From the NCBI RefSeq assembly GCF_026341275.1, contig NZ_JAIFZO010000002.1, positions 2,085,264-2,149,263 of the forward strand: a DNA stretch of 64,000 nucleotides, in the 5' to 3' direction. The DNA is from Streptomyces ortus. Lineage in GTDB: Bacteria > Actinomycetota > Actinomycetes > Streptomycetales > Streptomycetaceae. Below the pieces are notes generated by a model. It had not been told where the DNA came from, did no database searches, and saw nothing but the letters and a program-made list of their open reading frames with translations. A program made the translations under genes and the position numbers. Of the stretch, positions 49,286-58,146 are shown piece by piece. Each line of letters begins with the position of its first letter. The stretch's first letter is position 1.

Positions 49286-51184
49286 ATGAGTTCCATGATC
49301 GCGAGTCTGCTGGTCGCCAACCGCGGCGAGATCGCCTGCCGCGTCTTCCGCACCTGCCACGAGCTGGGCATCCGTACCGTCGCCGTGTTCTCGGACGCCG
49401 ACGCGGACGCCCTCCACGCGCGCGTGGCCGACTCCGCCGTACGCCTGCCGGGCAGTTCGCCCGCCGAGACGTATCTGCGCGGCGAGCTGATCGTGAAGGC
49501 CGCCGTCGCGGCGGGCGCCGACGCCGTCCACCCCGGCTACGGGTTCCTCTCCGAGAACGCCGACTTCGCGCGGGCCGTCCTCGACGCGGGCCTCGTCTGG
49601 GTCGGCCCGTCCCCGGAGGCGATCGAGGCGATGGCCTCCAAGACCCGCGCCAAGGAACTGATGGCCGCCGCCGGGGTGCCGCTGCTGTCCCCCCTCGCCC
49701 CGGACGCCGTGACCGAGAAGGACCTGCCGGTCCTGGTGAAGGCGTCGGCGGGCGGCGGCGGACGCGGAATGCGGGTCGTGCGCGAACTGGTTCACCTGAA
49801 GGATGAGTTGGCGGCGGCCTCGGCCGAGGCCGCGAGCGCCTTCGGGGACGGCACGGTCTTCGTCGAGCCGTACGTCGAGCACGCGCGCCACGTCGAGGTG
49901 CAGATCGTCGCCGACGGCCACGGCACCGTGTGGGCGCTCGGCACCCGCGACTGCTCCCTCCAGCGCCGCCACCAGAAGGTCATCGAGGAGGCCCCCGCAC
50001 CGGGCCTCGCCCCCGAGACGGAGCAGCGCCTGCTCTCGGCGGCGACGGCCGCCGCCCGCACGATCTCCTACACGGGCGCCGGCACGGTGGAGTTCCTGGT
50101 CTCAACCGACCCCGCCGGCGAGCAACACGGCGAGGAGCGCGTCCACTTCCTGGAGATGAACACCCGCCTCCAGGTCGAACACCCCGTGACCGAGGCCGTC
50201 TTCGGGACCGACCTGGTCGCCCTGCAACTGCGCGTCGCCGAGGGCGGCACCCTCGACGGCGACCCGCCGGCCCCGTCCGGCCACGCGATCGAGGCCCGCC
50301 TCTACGCCGAGGACCCCGCCCAGGACTGGGCCCCGCAGACCGGCACCCTGCACCGGCTGGCCGTACCCGGCGTCCGCCTCGACACCGGCTACGGCGACGG
50401 CGACACCATCGGCGTCCACTACGACGCCATGATCGCCAAGGCCGTCGCCCACGCCCCCACCCGGGCGGAGGCGATCCGCAGACTCGCCGGAGCCCTGGAA
50501 CGGGCGACGGTGCACGGTCCGGTCACCAACCGCGACCTCCTCGTACGCTCCCTGCGCCACGAGGAGTTCACGGCGGGCCGGATGAACACCGCCTTCTACG
50601 CCCACCACCTCGCCGACCTCACGGAGGCCGCCCCGGACCCGTACGCCCCGCTGGCCGCCGCGCTCGCCGACGCGCACGGCCGCTCCCGGTTCGGCGGCTG
50701 GCGCAACCTGCCCTCGCAGCCGCAGAGCAGGCGCTACCTCGTGGCGGGCGAGGAGCACGAGGTCCACTACCGGCACACCCGGCGGGGCCCGGCCGCCGAC
50801 GGCGTCCACGTGGTCGAGGCCGGCGCGGACCTTGTCGTCCTCGACATCGCGGGCGTACGCCGCAAGTTCGCCGTGTCCCGGTACGGCGACCGGGTCCACG
50901 TGAACGACACCACGCTCACGGCCCTGCCCCGCTTCCCCGCCCCCGAGCCCGACCACGCCCCCGGCTCCCTCCTGGCCCCCATGCCGGGCACGGTGGTCCG
51001 CGTCGCGGAGGGCCTCGGCGAAGGGACCCAGGTCCGGTCGGGCCAGCCGCTGATATGGCTGGAGGCGATGAAGATGGAACACAAGATCACCTCCCCGACG
51101 ACAGGCACGCTGACCACGCTGCACGCCACCCCCGGCCAACAGGTGGAGGTGGGCACGCTGCTGGCAGTGGTAGAGCCCCTTTAG
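49286..51184 (+). CDS. acyl-CoA carboxylase, biotin carboxylase/BCCP (alpha) subunit
   Basis: ATG 49286, 8 nt after the beta subunit. 632 residues. Biotin carboxylase (1-445): LLVANRGEIACRVFRTCHEL, HPGYGFLSENADFA, KASAGGGGRGMRVV and NTRLQVEHPVTE. The C-terminal biotinyl domain has the target Lys in EAMKMEHKI. Carboxylates its biotin using ATP and bicarbonate. Length and order match methylcrotonyl/geranyl/propionyl-CoA carboxylase alpha subunits. Confidence 0.93.
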   Translation: MSSMIASLLVANRGEIACRVFRTCHELGIRTVAVFSDADADALHARVADSAVRLPGSSPAETYLRGELIVKAAVAAGADAVHPGYGFLSENADFARAVLDAGLVWVGPSPEAIEAMASKTRAKELMAAAGVPLLSPLAPDAVTEKDLPVLVKASAGGGGRGMRVVRELVHLKDELAAASAEAASAFGDGTVFVEPYVEHARHVEVQIVADGHGTVWALGTRDCSLQRRHQKVIEEAPAPGLAPETEQRLLSAATAAARTISYTGAGTVEFLVSTDPAGEQHGEERVHFLEMNTRLQVEHPVTEAVFGTDLVALQLRVAEGGTLDGDPPAPSGHAIEARLYAEDPAQDWAPQTGTLHRLAVPGVRLDTGYGDGDTIGVHYDAMIAKAVAHAPTRAEAIRRLAGALERATVHGPVTNRDLLVRSLRHEEFTAGRMNTAFYAHHLADLTEAAPDPYAPLAAALADAHGRSRFGGWRNLPSQPQSRRYLVAGEEHEVHYRHTRRGPAADGVHVVEAGADLVVLDIAGVRRKFAVSRYGDRVHVNDTTLTALPRFPAPEPDHAPGSLLAPMPGTVVRVAEGLGEGTQVRSGQPLIWLEAMKMEHKITSPTTGTLTTLHATPGQQVEVGTLLAVVEPL

Positions 51185-51360
51185 GGCGGCGGGGAACGGC
51201 GCAACCTCCGGGCTCCTGCCCTTCAGGGCCGCGAGGAACGACGCAATCCCTTCGCCACCTTCAGGGGCGCGGGGAACGGCGCAATCTTTTGTCTTTCGGT
51301 TTTTGGGGGCGCGGGGAACGGCGCAGTCTTTCCGCTTTCAGGGGCGCGGGGAACGGCGCG
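51184..51360. repeat. five head-to-tail copies of the GGGGCGCGGGGAACGGCGC repeat
   Basis: Copies begin near 51184, 51225, 51263, 51305 and 51340, a period of about 40 nt, with T-rich spacers such as AATCTTTTGTCTTTCGG. The first two copies are degenerate, the last three nearly exact. It fills the gap between the carboxylase alpha gene and the acyl-CoA dehydrogenase gene. Confidence 0.85.
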
Positions 51361-51421
51361 ACCACCCGCACGACCCCGCCCCCTCCACCCGACACCAGCC
51401 CCCATCCCTTGAGGAGCCCTC

Positions 51422-52612
51422 ATGACGACCACTCTGGAATCCGACGAGCACAAAGCCCTCCGCGCAGCGGTATCCGCCCTCGGCAACCGCTACGGCCACC
51501 CCTACCTGGCCAAGGTCATCGCAGAGAAGTCGCACCCCACCGAGCTATGGGCGGAAGCCGCCAAGCTCGGCTACCTCGGCGTCAACCTTCCGGAGGAACA
51601 CGGTGGCGGAGGCGGCGGCATAGCCGAACTCTCCATAGTCCTCGAAGAACTCGGCGCGGCCGGCTGCCCCCTGCTCATGATGGTGGTCTCACCGGCCATC
51701 TGCGGCACGGTGATCGCCCGCTTCGGTACGGAAGAGCAGAAGCGCGAGTGGCTCCCGGCCCTCGCCGACGGCACCCGCACCATGGCCTTCGGCATCACCG
51801 AACCCGACGCCGGCTCCAACAGCCACCGCATCACCACGACCGCCCGCCGCGCGACCGACGGCCCCGCAGGACAGCCGGAGGACCGCGCCGACTGGATCCT
51901 CACCGGCCGCAAGGTGTTCATCTCCGGCGTCGACATCGCCGACGCCACCCTCGTCGTCGGCCGCACGGCGGACGCCCGCACCGGCAAGCTCAAGCCCTGC
52001 CTGTTCATCGTCCCCCGGGACACCCCCGGCTTCGGGCGACGGCAGATCGACATGGAACTGCACGGCGCGGAGAAGCAGTTCGAGCTGACCCTGGACGACG
52101 TACGGCTGCCCGCCGACGCGCTCGTCGGCGACGAGGACGCGGGCCTGCTCCAGCTCTTCGCGGGCCTCAACCCCGAGCGCATCATGACCGCCGCCTTCGC
52201 GATCGGCATGGGCCGCCACGCGCTCTCCAAGGCCCTCGCCTACGCCCGCGAACGCACCGTCTGGCGCGAGCCCATCGGCGCCCACCAGGCCATAGCGCAC
52301 CCCCTCGCCCAGGCCCACATCGACCTCGAACTCGCCCGCCTGATGATGCAGAAGGCCGCCCTCCTGTACGACTCCGGGGACGACGCCGGCGCCGGGGAGG
52401 CCGCCAACATGGCCAAGTACGCGGCGGCCGAGGCCTGTGTGAAGGCCGTCGACCAGTCCGTGCACACGCTCGGTGGCAACGGCCTGACCGCCGAGTTCGG
52501 CCTCGCGTCGCTCATCACCGCGTCCCGGGTGGCCCGGATCGCACCCGTCAGCCGGGAGATGATCCTCAACTACGTATCGCACCAGACCCTGGGCCTGCCC
52601 AAGTCCTATTAG
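51422..52612 (+). CDS. acyl-CoA dehydrogenase
   Basis: ATG 51422 with GAGGAG 8-13 nt upstream; 396 residues. ACAD features: LGYLGVNLPEEHGGGGGGIAE, MAFGITEPDAGSNSHRITT (FAD contact), WILTGRKVFISGVDIADATLVVGR and MGRHALSKALAYARERTVW. The C-terminal helix VDQSVHTLGGNGLTAEFGL is present. FAD-dependent alpha,beta-dehydrogenation of an acyl-CoA. Position suggests it makes the unsaturated acyl-CoA that the carboxylase uses. Confidence 0.92.
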   Translation: MTTTLESDEHKALRAAVSALGNRYGHPYLAKVIAEKSHPTELWAEAAKLGYLGVNLPEEHGGGGGGIAELSIVLEELGAAGCPLLMMVVSPAICGTVIARFGTEEQKREWLPALADGTRTMAFGITEPDAGSNSHRITTTARRATDGPAGQPEDRADWILTGRKVFISGVDIADATLVVGRTADARTGKLKPCLFIVPRDTPGFGRRQIDMELHGAEKQFELTLDDVRLPADALVGDEDAGLLQLFAGLNPERIMTAAFAIGMGRHALSKALAYARERTVWREPIGAHQAIAHPLAQAHIDLELARLMMQKAALLYDSGDDAGAGEAANMAKYAAAEACVKAVDQSVHTLGGNGLTAEFGLASLITASRVARIAPVSREMILNYVSHQTLGLPKSY

Positions 52613-52709
52613 GCACCATCTCCCGTACAGCCCCATCTTCCGTACAGCCTCAGCTCCCGCATTTCTCTCCGGCTTCCGTGCAACTTCCGGCTCCTGGAAA
52701 GGGCCCGCC

Positions 52710-54287
52710 ATGGTGTTCCGCAGCGAGTACGAGGACGTTCCCGCCGTCGAAGAACCCATCCACGAGGCGGTGCTGGGCCACGCCGCCTCCCGGGGCGACG
52801 CACCCGCGCTGATCGACGGCGTGAACGGCATGACCCTCACCTACGCCCAGCTCGACACGTTCCACCGCCGGGTCGCCGCCGCGCTCGCCGAACTCGGCGT
52901 CCGCAAGGGCGACGTACTGGCCCTGCACAGCCCCAACACCGTCGCCTTCCCCACCGCCTTCTACGCCGCCACGCGCGCGGGGGCGTCGGTCACCACCGTG
53001 CACCCCCTCGCCACGGCCGAGGAGTTCGCGAAACAGCTGCGGGACTGCGCCGCCCGGTGGATCGTCACCGTGTCGCCGCTCCTGGAGACGGCCCGCGCGG
53101 CGGCCGAACTCGCGGGCGGCATACGCGAGATCCTCGTCTGCGACCAGGCCGAAGGGCACCGCTCGCTGCTCGACATGCTCGGCTCCACCACCCCCGAGCC
53201 GCAGGTCGACATCGACCCGGTGACGGACGTGGCGGCCCTCCCGTACTCCTCCGGGACGACCGGCACCCCCAAGGGCGTGATGCTCACCCACCGGAACATC
53301 GCCACCAACCTCGCGCAGCTGACGCCCACCATGCCGATGGGCCCCGGCGACCGCATCCTCGCCGTGCTGCCGTTCTTCCACATCTACGGGCTCACCGCCC
53401 TCATGAACGCACCCCTCAGGCAGGGCGCCACCGTCGTCGTACTGCCGCGCTTCGACCTCGACACGTTCCTCGCGGCCATCGAGAAACACCGCATCAGCGG
53501 TCTCTACGTGGCCCCGCCGATCGTCCTCGCCCTCGCCAAGCACCCGGCCGTCGAGGGCTACGACCTGTCGTCCCTGAAGTACGTCATCAGCGCGGCGGCA
53601 CCCCTGGACGCCGGACTCGCCGAAGCGTGCTCGCGCCGCCTCGGCCTGCCGCCCGTCGGCCAGGCGTACGGCATGACGGAACTCTCGCCCGGCACCCATG
53701 TAGTCCCTCTGGAGGAGACGAACCCGCCCCCCGGAAGCGTCGGCAAACTCATCGCCGGCACGGAGATGCGCATCGTCTCCCTGGACGACCCCGGAAAGGA
53801 CCTCGGCGCCGGCGAACGCGGCGAGATTGTCATCCGCGGCCCCCAGGTCATGAAGGGCTACCTCGGCCGGCCCGTCGAGACGGCCGCCATGATCGACGAC
53901 GACGGGTGGCTCTCCACCGGGGACGTCGGCCACGTCGACGCGAACGGCTGGCTGTACGTCGTCGACCGGGTCAAGGAACTCATCAAGTACAAGGGCTTCC
54001 AGGTGGCCCCCGCCGAACTCGAAGCCCTCCTGCTGACCCATCCCGGCATCGCCGACGCCGCCGTCATCGGGGTCTACGACATCGACAACAACGAGAGGCC
54101 GCACGCGTACGTCGTACGCCAGCCGACCGCGCCCGACGTCACCGGGGACGACGTCATGGAGTACGTCGCCGAGCGCGTCTCCCCGTACAAGAAGGTCCGG
54201 CACATCACGTTCCTCGACGCGGTGCCCAGGGCAGCCTCCGGGAAGATCCTTCGACGAGAGCTTCGAGAACTGCGGGGGCGCGCATGA
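52710..54287 (+). CDS. acyl/aryl-CoA ligase (4-coumarate-CoA ligase family)
   Basis: 525 residues, ATG 52710. ANL motifs: YSSGTTGTPKGVMLTHRN (A3), QAYGMTELSPGTH (A5), DGWLSTGDVGHVD (A7), VVDRVKELIKYKGFQVAPAELE (A8) and PRAASGKILRREL with the catalytic Lys (A10). Activates a carboxylic acid to its CoA thioester via an adenylate. The upstream 97 nt contain a few degenerate CCGTACAGCC-like repeats. Coupled to the enoyl-CoA hydratase by ATGA. Confidence 0.9.
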   Translation: MVFRSEYEDVPAVEEPIHEAVLGHAASRGDAPALIDGVNGMTLTYAQLDTFHRRVAAALAELGVRKGDVLALHSPNTVAFPTAFYAATRAGASVTTVHPLATAEEFAKQLRDCAARWIVTVSPLLETARAAAELAGGIREILVCDQAEGHRSLLDMLGSTTPEPQVDIDPVTDVAALPYSSGTTGTPKGVMLTHRNIATNLAQLTPTMPMGPGDRILAVLPFFHIYGLTALMNAPLRQGATVVVLPRFDLDTFLAAIEKHRISGLYVAPPIVLALAKHPAVEGYDLSSLKYVISAAAPLDAGLAEACSRRLGLPPVGQAYGMTELSPGTHVVPLEETNPPPGSVGKLIAGTEMRIVSLDDPGKDLGAGERGEIVIRGPQVMKGYLGRPVETAAMIDDDGWLSTGDVGHVDANGWLYVVDRVKELIKYKGFQVAPAELEALLLTHPGIADAAVIGVYDIDNNERPHAYVVRQPTAPDVTGDDVMEYVAERVSPYKKVRHITFLDAVPRAASGKILRRELRELRGRA

Positions 54288-55027
54288 CCACGGTGCGGCG
54301 GGCGTACGAGCGCGGGATCACCACCCTCGCGCTCGACGCGCCCGAGCGGCGCAACGCCCTCTCCGCCCGGCTGGTGGCGGACCTGGCGGACGCGCTCCGG
54401 GAAGCCGGCAAGGAGGGTGACGTACGCGCCGTCGTCCTCACCCACACCGGCAACACCTTCAGCGCGGGCGCGGACCTGAACGACCCCCCGCCCCCCGACG
54501 CCCTGGTGGCCCTGCTGCGGCAGATCGTCGAACTGCCCAAGCCGGTCGTCGCGCGCGTCACCGGACACGTCCGCGCGGGCGGACTCGGACTGCTCGGCGC
54601 CTGCGACCTCGCGGCGGCCTCCCACGAGGCCACCTTCGCCTTCACGGAGGTACGCATCGGGGTCGCCCCCGCCGTGATCTCGCTGCCCCTCCTGCCACGC
54701 CTCGACCCGCGCGCGGTGGCCCGCTACTACCTCACCGGAGAGAAGTTCGACGCGGCCGAGGCCGCCCGCATCGGCCTCGTCACGGTGGCGGGAGCGGCGG
54801 GGGAGGCCGTGGACGACGTCCTCGCACCGGTCCTCGACGGACTGCGCCGCGCCTCCCCCCAGGGGCTGGCCGAGACCAAGCGGCTGCTCACGGCTAAGGT
54901 GCTGGACACCTTCGACCGGGACGCGGCCGACCTGACCGCGCTCTCGGCCCGGCTGTTCTCCTCCGCGCAGGCCCGCGAGGGAATGACGGCCTTCCTCGAA
55001 CGACGGGATCCCTCATGGGTTTGGTGA
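54284..55027 (+). CDS. enoyl-CoA hydratase/isomerase family
   Basis: 247 residues, ATG overlapping the ligase stop. Crotonase fold: oxyanion-hole segments NTFSAGADLNDP and GHVRAGGLGLLGACDLAAA, and ATFAFTEVRIGVAPAVISLPLL in which the usual catalytic Glu region is hydrophobic. In atu/liu pathways this step hydrates the carboxylated unsaturated acyl-CoA. Overlaps the TetR gene by 13 nt. Confidence 0.88.
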   Translation: MTTVRRAYERGITTLALDAPERRNALSARLVADLADALREAGKEGDVRAVVLTHTGNTFSAGADLNDPPPPDALVALLRQIVELPKPVVARVTGHVRAGGLGLLGACDLAAASHEATFAFTEVRIGVAPAVISLPLLPRLDPRAVARYYLTGEKFDAAEAARIGLVTVAGAAGEAVDDVLAPVLDGLRRASPQGLAETKRLLTAKVLDTFDRDAADLTALSARLFSSAQAREGMTAFLERRDPSWVW

Positions 55028-55629
55028 GCGGCGCGGCACAGGCGCCGGCGGAGCGCGTCCCCAAACAGGACCGCAGCCGCGCCACCCGGCAACGCCTCCT
55101 CGAAGCGGCGGTCGCCTGCCTGGCCGAGCGCGGCTGGGCGGGCTCCACGGTCTCCGTCGTCGCGGAACACGCCGGAGTGTCGCGCGGCGCCGCCCAGCAC
55201 CACTTCCCGACCCGCGAGGACCTCTTCACGGCGGCCGTCGAGTACGTCGCCGAGGAACGCTCCACCGCGCTGCGCGCCCTCTTCCCGGAGGGCGCGGCGG
55301 ACCGCCGTGCCGTCGTCACCGCCCTGGTCGACCTCTACACGGGCCCGCTGTTCCGCGCCGCCCTCCACCTGTGGGTGGCCGCCTCCAACGAGGACCAGCT
55401 GCGCACCCGCGTGACCGAACTGGAGGGCCGGGTCGGCCGCGAGACCCACCGCATCGCGGTGGACCTCCTGAACGCCGACGAGACCCGCCCCGGCGTACGC
55501 GAAACGGTCCAGGGCTTCCTGGACATGTCCCGGGGCCTGGGCCTGGCCAACCTCCTCACGGACGACGCCACCCGCCGAGCCGGAGTGGTAACCCAGTGGT
55601 CCCAAATCCTGGACACCACCCTGGACTGA
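55015..55629 (+). CDS. TetR family regulator of the acyl-CoA cluster
   Basis: 204 residues, ATG inside the end of the hydratase gene. N-terminal TetR HTH: RATRQRLLEAAVACLAERGWAGSTVSVVAEHAGVSRGAAQHHFPTREDLFTAAV. The C-terminal ligand domain is helical. By analogy to AtuR, an acyl-CoA intermediate would relieve repression. The palindrome at 44940-44953 is the candidate operator. Confidence 0.88.
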   Translation: MGLVSGAAQAPAERVPKQDRSRATRQRLLEAAVACLAERGWAGSTVSVVAEHAGVSRGAAQHHFPTREDLFTAAVEYVAEERSTALRALFPEGAADRRAVVTALVDLYTGPLFRAALHLWVAASNEDQLRTRVTELEGRVGRETHRIAVDLLNADETRPGVRETVQGFLDMSRGLGLANLLTDDATRRAGVVTQWSQILDTTLD

Positions 55630-55665
55630 GCCCCACGCCCCCACCCCCCACCCCCCACGCCCCCA

Positions 55666-55813
55666 GGGGCGCGGGGAACGGCGCAGTCTTTTTGCTTTTC
55701 GTCTTTCAGGGGCGCAGGAACGGCGCAATCTTTTAGCTTTTCGGCTTGAGGGGCGCGAGGAACGGCGCAATCTTTTGGCTGCTCGGCTTCAGGGGCGCGG
55801 GGAACGGCGCAAT
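55666..55813. repeat. four head-to-tail copies of the GGGGCGCGGGGAACGGCGC repeat
   Basis: Copies start near 55666, 55709, 55750 and 55792, a period of about 42 nt, each followed by a T-rich spacer such as CAATCTTTTGGCTGCTCGG. The array lies between the convergent TetR and pdxH genes. Confidence 0.88.
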
Positions 55814-55895
55814 CTTTCGTCCTTCGCGGCCCGCGGCCCGCGGCCCGCCGCCAGGGCCGCCCCGCGGCAAGGGGGCGCCAGAGGGGCACAGCCCC

Positions 55896-56627
55896 TCAAG
55901 GACTGAGCCGCTCAACGACCCACCCCCCGTCGGGCTCCGCCACATACCGCAACCGGTCGTGCAACCGGTTCTCCCGCCCCTGCCAGAACTCCACCGTCCG
56001 CGGCGACACCCGGAACCCGCCCCACTCCGGCGGCACCGGCACCTGCGCCCCCTCGGGATACCGCGCCGCCAACTCCGCGTACGACGCGTCCAGCTCGTCC
56101 CGCGAGCCCACCACCGAGGACTGCGCACTGGCCCACGCCCCGAGCTGCGACCCATGAGGCCGCGTACGGAAGTACGCCGCCGTCTCGTCCCGCCCCGTAC
56201 GCCGCGCCGTCCCCGTCACGACGACCTGGCGCGCCACCGGATGCCACGGGAAGAGCAACGACACGTGCGGATTCTCCGCCAGCTCGCGCGCCTTGCGGGA
56301 CTCGTAGTTGGTGAAGAAGACGAAACCCCGCTCGTCGTACTGCTTCAACAGCACCGTGCGGGAACTGGGCCGCCCCGCCGCGTCCGCCGTGGAGACGACC
56401 ATCGCGTTCGGCTCGTACACCCCTCCCCGCGCCTCACCGTGCGCCGCGGCCTGCGCGAACCAGCGCGCGAACTGCTCCATGGGGTGCTCGGCCAGCCCGG
56501 TCTCGTCGAGTCCCGCGGCCCGGTACTGCTTGCGCATCGAGGCGGGGTCGAGGAGGGGATCGAGGCCGGGGCCGAGGACGGGATCGAGCGGGGAGCTGGG
56601 GCCCGGACGGGGCTCACGGTCGGTCAC
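55896..56627 (-). CDS. pdxH: pyridoxamine 5'-phosphate oxidase
   Basis: 243 residues from GTG 56627. PdxH motifs: [60 protein letters not shown], and the C-terminal [15 protein letters not shown] with the substrate-binding Arg/His. FMN-dependent oxidation of pyridoxamine or pyridoxine phosphate to PLP. The first 30 residues are a Pro/Leu/Asp-rich extension. Divergent from the citrate synthase gene. Confidence 0.93.
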   Translation of the reverse strand: MTDREPRPGPSSPLDPVLGPGLDPLLDPASMRKQYRAAGLDETGLAEHPMEQFARWFAQAAAHGEARGGVYEPNAMVVSTADAAGRPSSRTVLLKQYDERGFVFFTNYESRKARELAENPHVSLLFPWHPVARQVVVTGTARRTGRDETAAYFRTRPHGSQLGAWASAQSSVVGSRDELDASYAELAARYPEGAQVPVPPEWGGFRVSPRTVEFWQGRENRLHDRLRYVAEPDGGWVVERLSP

Positions 56628-56940
56628 GCGGCCATCCTGCCGTACTCGTCACCGGGCGTGGGCTTCATCACTGACTGGCACTGAGTGCCGCGTACCCTCC
56701 CCAAAGGTGGCACCAAGGGATATCGTCCTGCTGCCAAGAGGTGGGGTGACCGCCGACCGCACCGGGCATGACCGCAGTGACGTACGGACCGCGAGTCCCC
56801 GAGGCGACCGCGTACCCGCACGCTCGCACCCACCGAGGACACCGCACCACCCACCCCTCGCACAGCTCACCCGCACAGCCGACCCCGCACCGCGCACATC
56901 CCACACATCGTCTGTCGCCCACATCATGAGGAGCCGCCTG
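56628..56940. promoter_or_regulatory. divergent promoter region of pdxH and citrate synthase
   Basis: 313 nt without a gene. It contains the perfect palindrome GGCACT-G-AGTGCC (56677-56689) near the pdxH side and a looser TGGCA/TGCCA pair around 56707-56735. A strong GAGGAG site stands just before the citrate synthase ATG. Promoter elements could not be assigned with confidence. Confidence 0.4.
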
Positions 56941-58041
56941 ATGTCCGACTTCGTACCCGGACTTGAGGGAGTCGTCGCTTTCGAGACGGAGATCGCCGAA
57001 CCGGACAAGGAGGGCGGCGCCCTGCGGTACCGGGGCGTCGACATCGAGGACCTGGTCGGCCACGTCTCCTTCGGCAACGTCTGGGGGCTGCTCGTGGACG
57101 GAGCGTTCAACCCCGGCCTGCCGCCCGCCGAGCCGTTCCCGATCCCGGTCCACTCCGGTGACATCCGCGTGGACGTCCAGTCCGCGCTCGCCATGCTCGC
57201 CCCCGTCTGGGGCCTCAAACCCCTCCTCGACATCGACGAGAAGCAGGCGCGCGCCGACCTCGCCCGCGCCGCCGTCATGGCCCTGTCGTACGTCGCCCAG
57301 TCCGCCCGCGGCCAGGGCCTGCCGATGGTCCCGCAGCGGGAGATCGACAAGGCGCAGTCCGTCGTCGAACGCTTCATGATCCGCTGGCGCGGCGAACCCG
57401 ACCCCAAGCACGTGGCTGCGGTCGACGCCTACTGGACCAGCGCCGCCGAGCACGGCATGAACGCGTCCACGTTCACCGCCCGCGTCATCGCGTCCACCGG
57501 CGCGGACGTGTCGGCGGCCCTCTCCGGAGCCGTCGGCGCCATGTCGGGCCCACTGCACGGCGGCGCCCCCTCGCGCGTCCTCGGCATGATCGAGGAGATC
57601 GAGCGCACGGGCGACGCCGACGCCTTCGTCAAGCAGGCCCTCGACAAGGGCGAGCGCCTGATGGGCTTCGGCCACCGGGTGTACCGCGCCGAGGACCCCC
57701 GCGCGCGCGTGCTCCGCCGCACCGCCCGGGAGCTCGGAGCCCCCCGCTTCGAGATCGCCGAAGCCCTGGAGAAGGCGGCACTCGCCGAACTGCACGCCCG
57801 CCGTCCGGACCGCGTCCTGGCGACGAACGTCGAGTTCTGGGCCGCCATCGTCCTGGACTTCGCCGAGGTCCCGGCCCACATGTTCACCTCGATGTTCACG
57901 TGCGCCCGTACGGCGGGCTGGGCCGCGCACATCCTGGAGCAGAAGCGCACGGGCCGCCTCGTACGCCCCTCGGCCCGCTACATCGGCCCCGGCACCCGCA
58001 ACCCGGCCGAGATCGAGGGCTACGAGGACATCGCCCACTGA
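56941..58041 (+). CDS. citrate synthase (second, short type)
   Basis: 366 residues, ATG 56941 after GAGGAG. Citrate synthase catalytic residues: His in SGPLHGGAPSRV, His in MGFGHRVYRAEDPRA and Asp in VLDFAEVPAHMFTSMF. RYRGVDIEDLV occurs at the N-terminus. Condenses oxaloacetate with acetyl-CoA (or a longer acyl-CoA in methylcitrate synthases). At 366 residues it is shorter than the usual 430-residue TCA enzyme; a citrate synthase 2 or methylcitrate role cannot be separated. Confidence 0.9.
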   Translation: MSDFVPGLEGVVAFETEIAEPDKEGGALRYRGVDIEDLVGHVSFGNVWGLLVDGAFNPGLPPAEPFPIPVHSGDIRVDVQSALAMLAPVWGLKPLLDIDEKQARADLARAAVMALSYVAQSARGQGLPMVPQREIDKAQSVVERFMIRWRGEPDPKHVAAVDAYWTSAAEHGMNASTFTARVIASTGADVSAALSGAVGAMSGPLHGGAPSRVLGMIEEIERTGDADAFVKQALDKGERLMGFGHRVYRAEDPRARVLRRTARELGAPRFEIAEALEKAALAELHARRPDRVLATNVEFWAAIVLDFAEVPAHMFTSMFTCARTAGWAAHILEQKRTGRLVRPSARYIGPGTRNPAEIEGYEDIAH

Positions 58042-58146
58042 TCTGCCCTGCGGGCGGGACCGGTGTGCACGGCACAGGTGGCGGCGCTCCACGGGGCGCC
58101 GCCATCCGTCTGCCCCGCGGGCGCACGTACGGCGTACGGGGACGCG

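Noticed and set aside
51184..51360. Regularly spaced repeats resembling a CRISPR array
   Set aside because: Spacers are T-rich and similar to each other, repeats are degenerate, and no cas genes are present.
56308..56940. Upstream in-frame extension of citrate synthase
   Set aside because: It is antisense to pdxH and the GAGGAG site plus ATG at 56941 gives the family-typical N-terminus.
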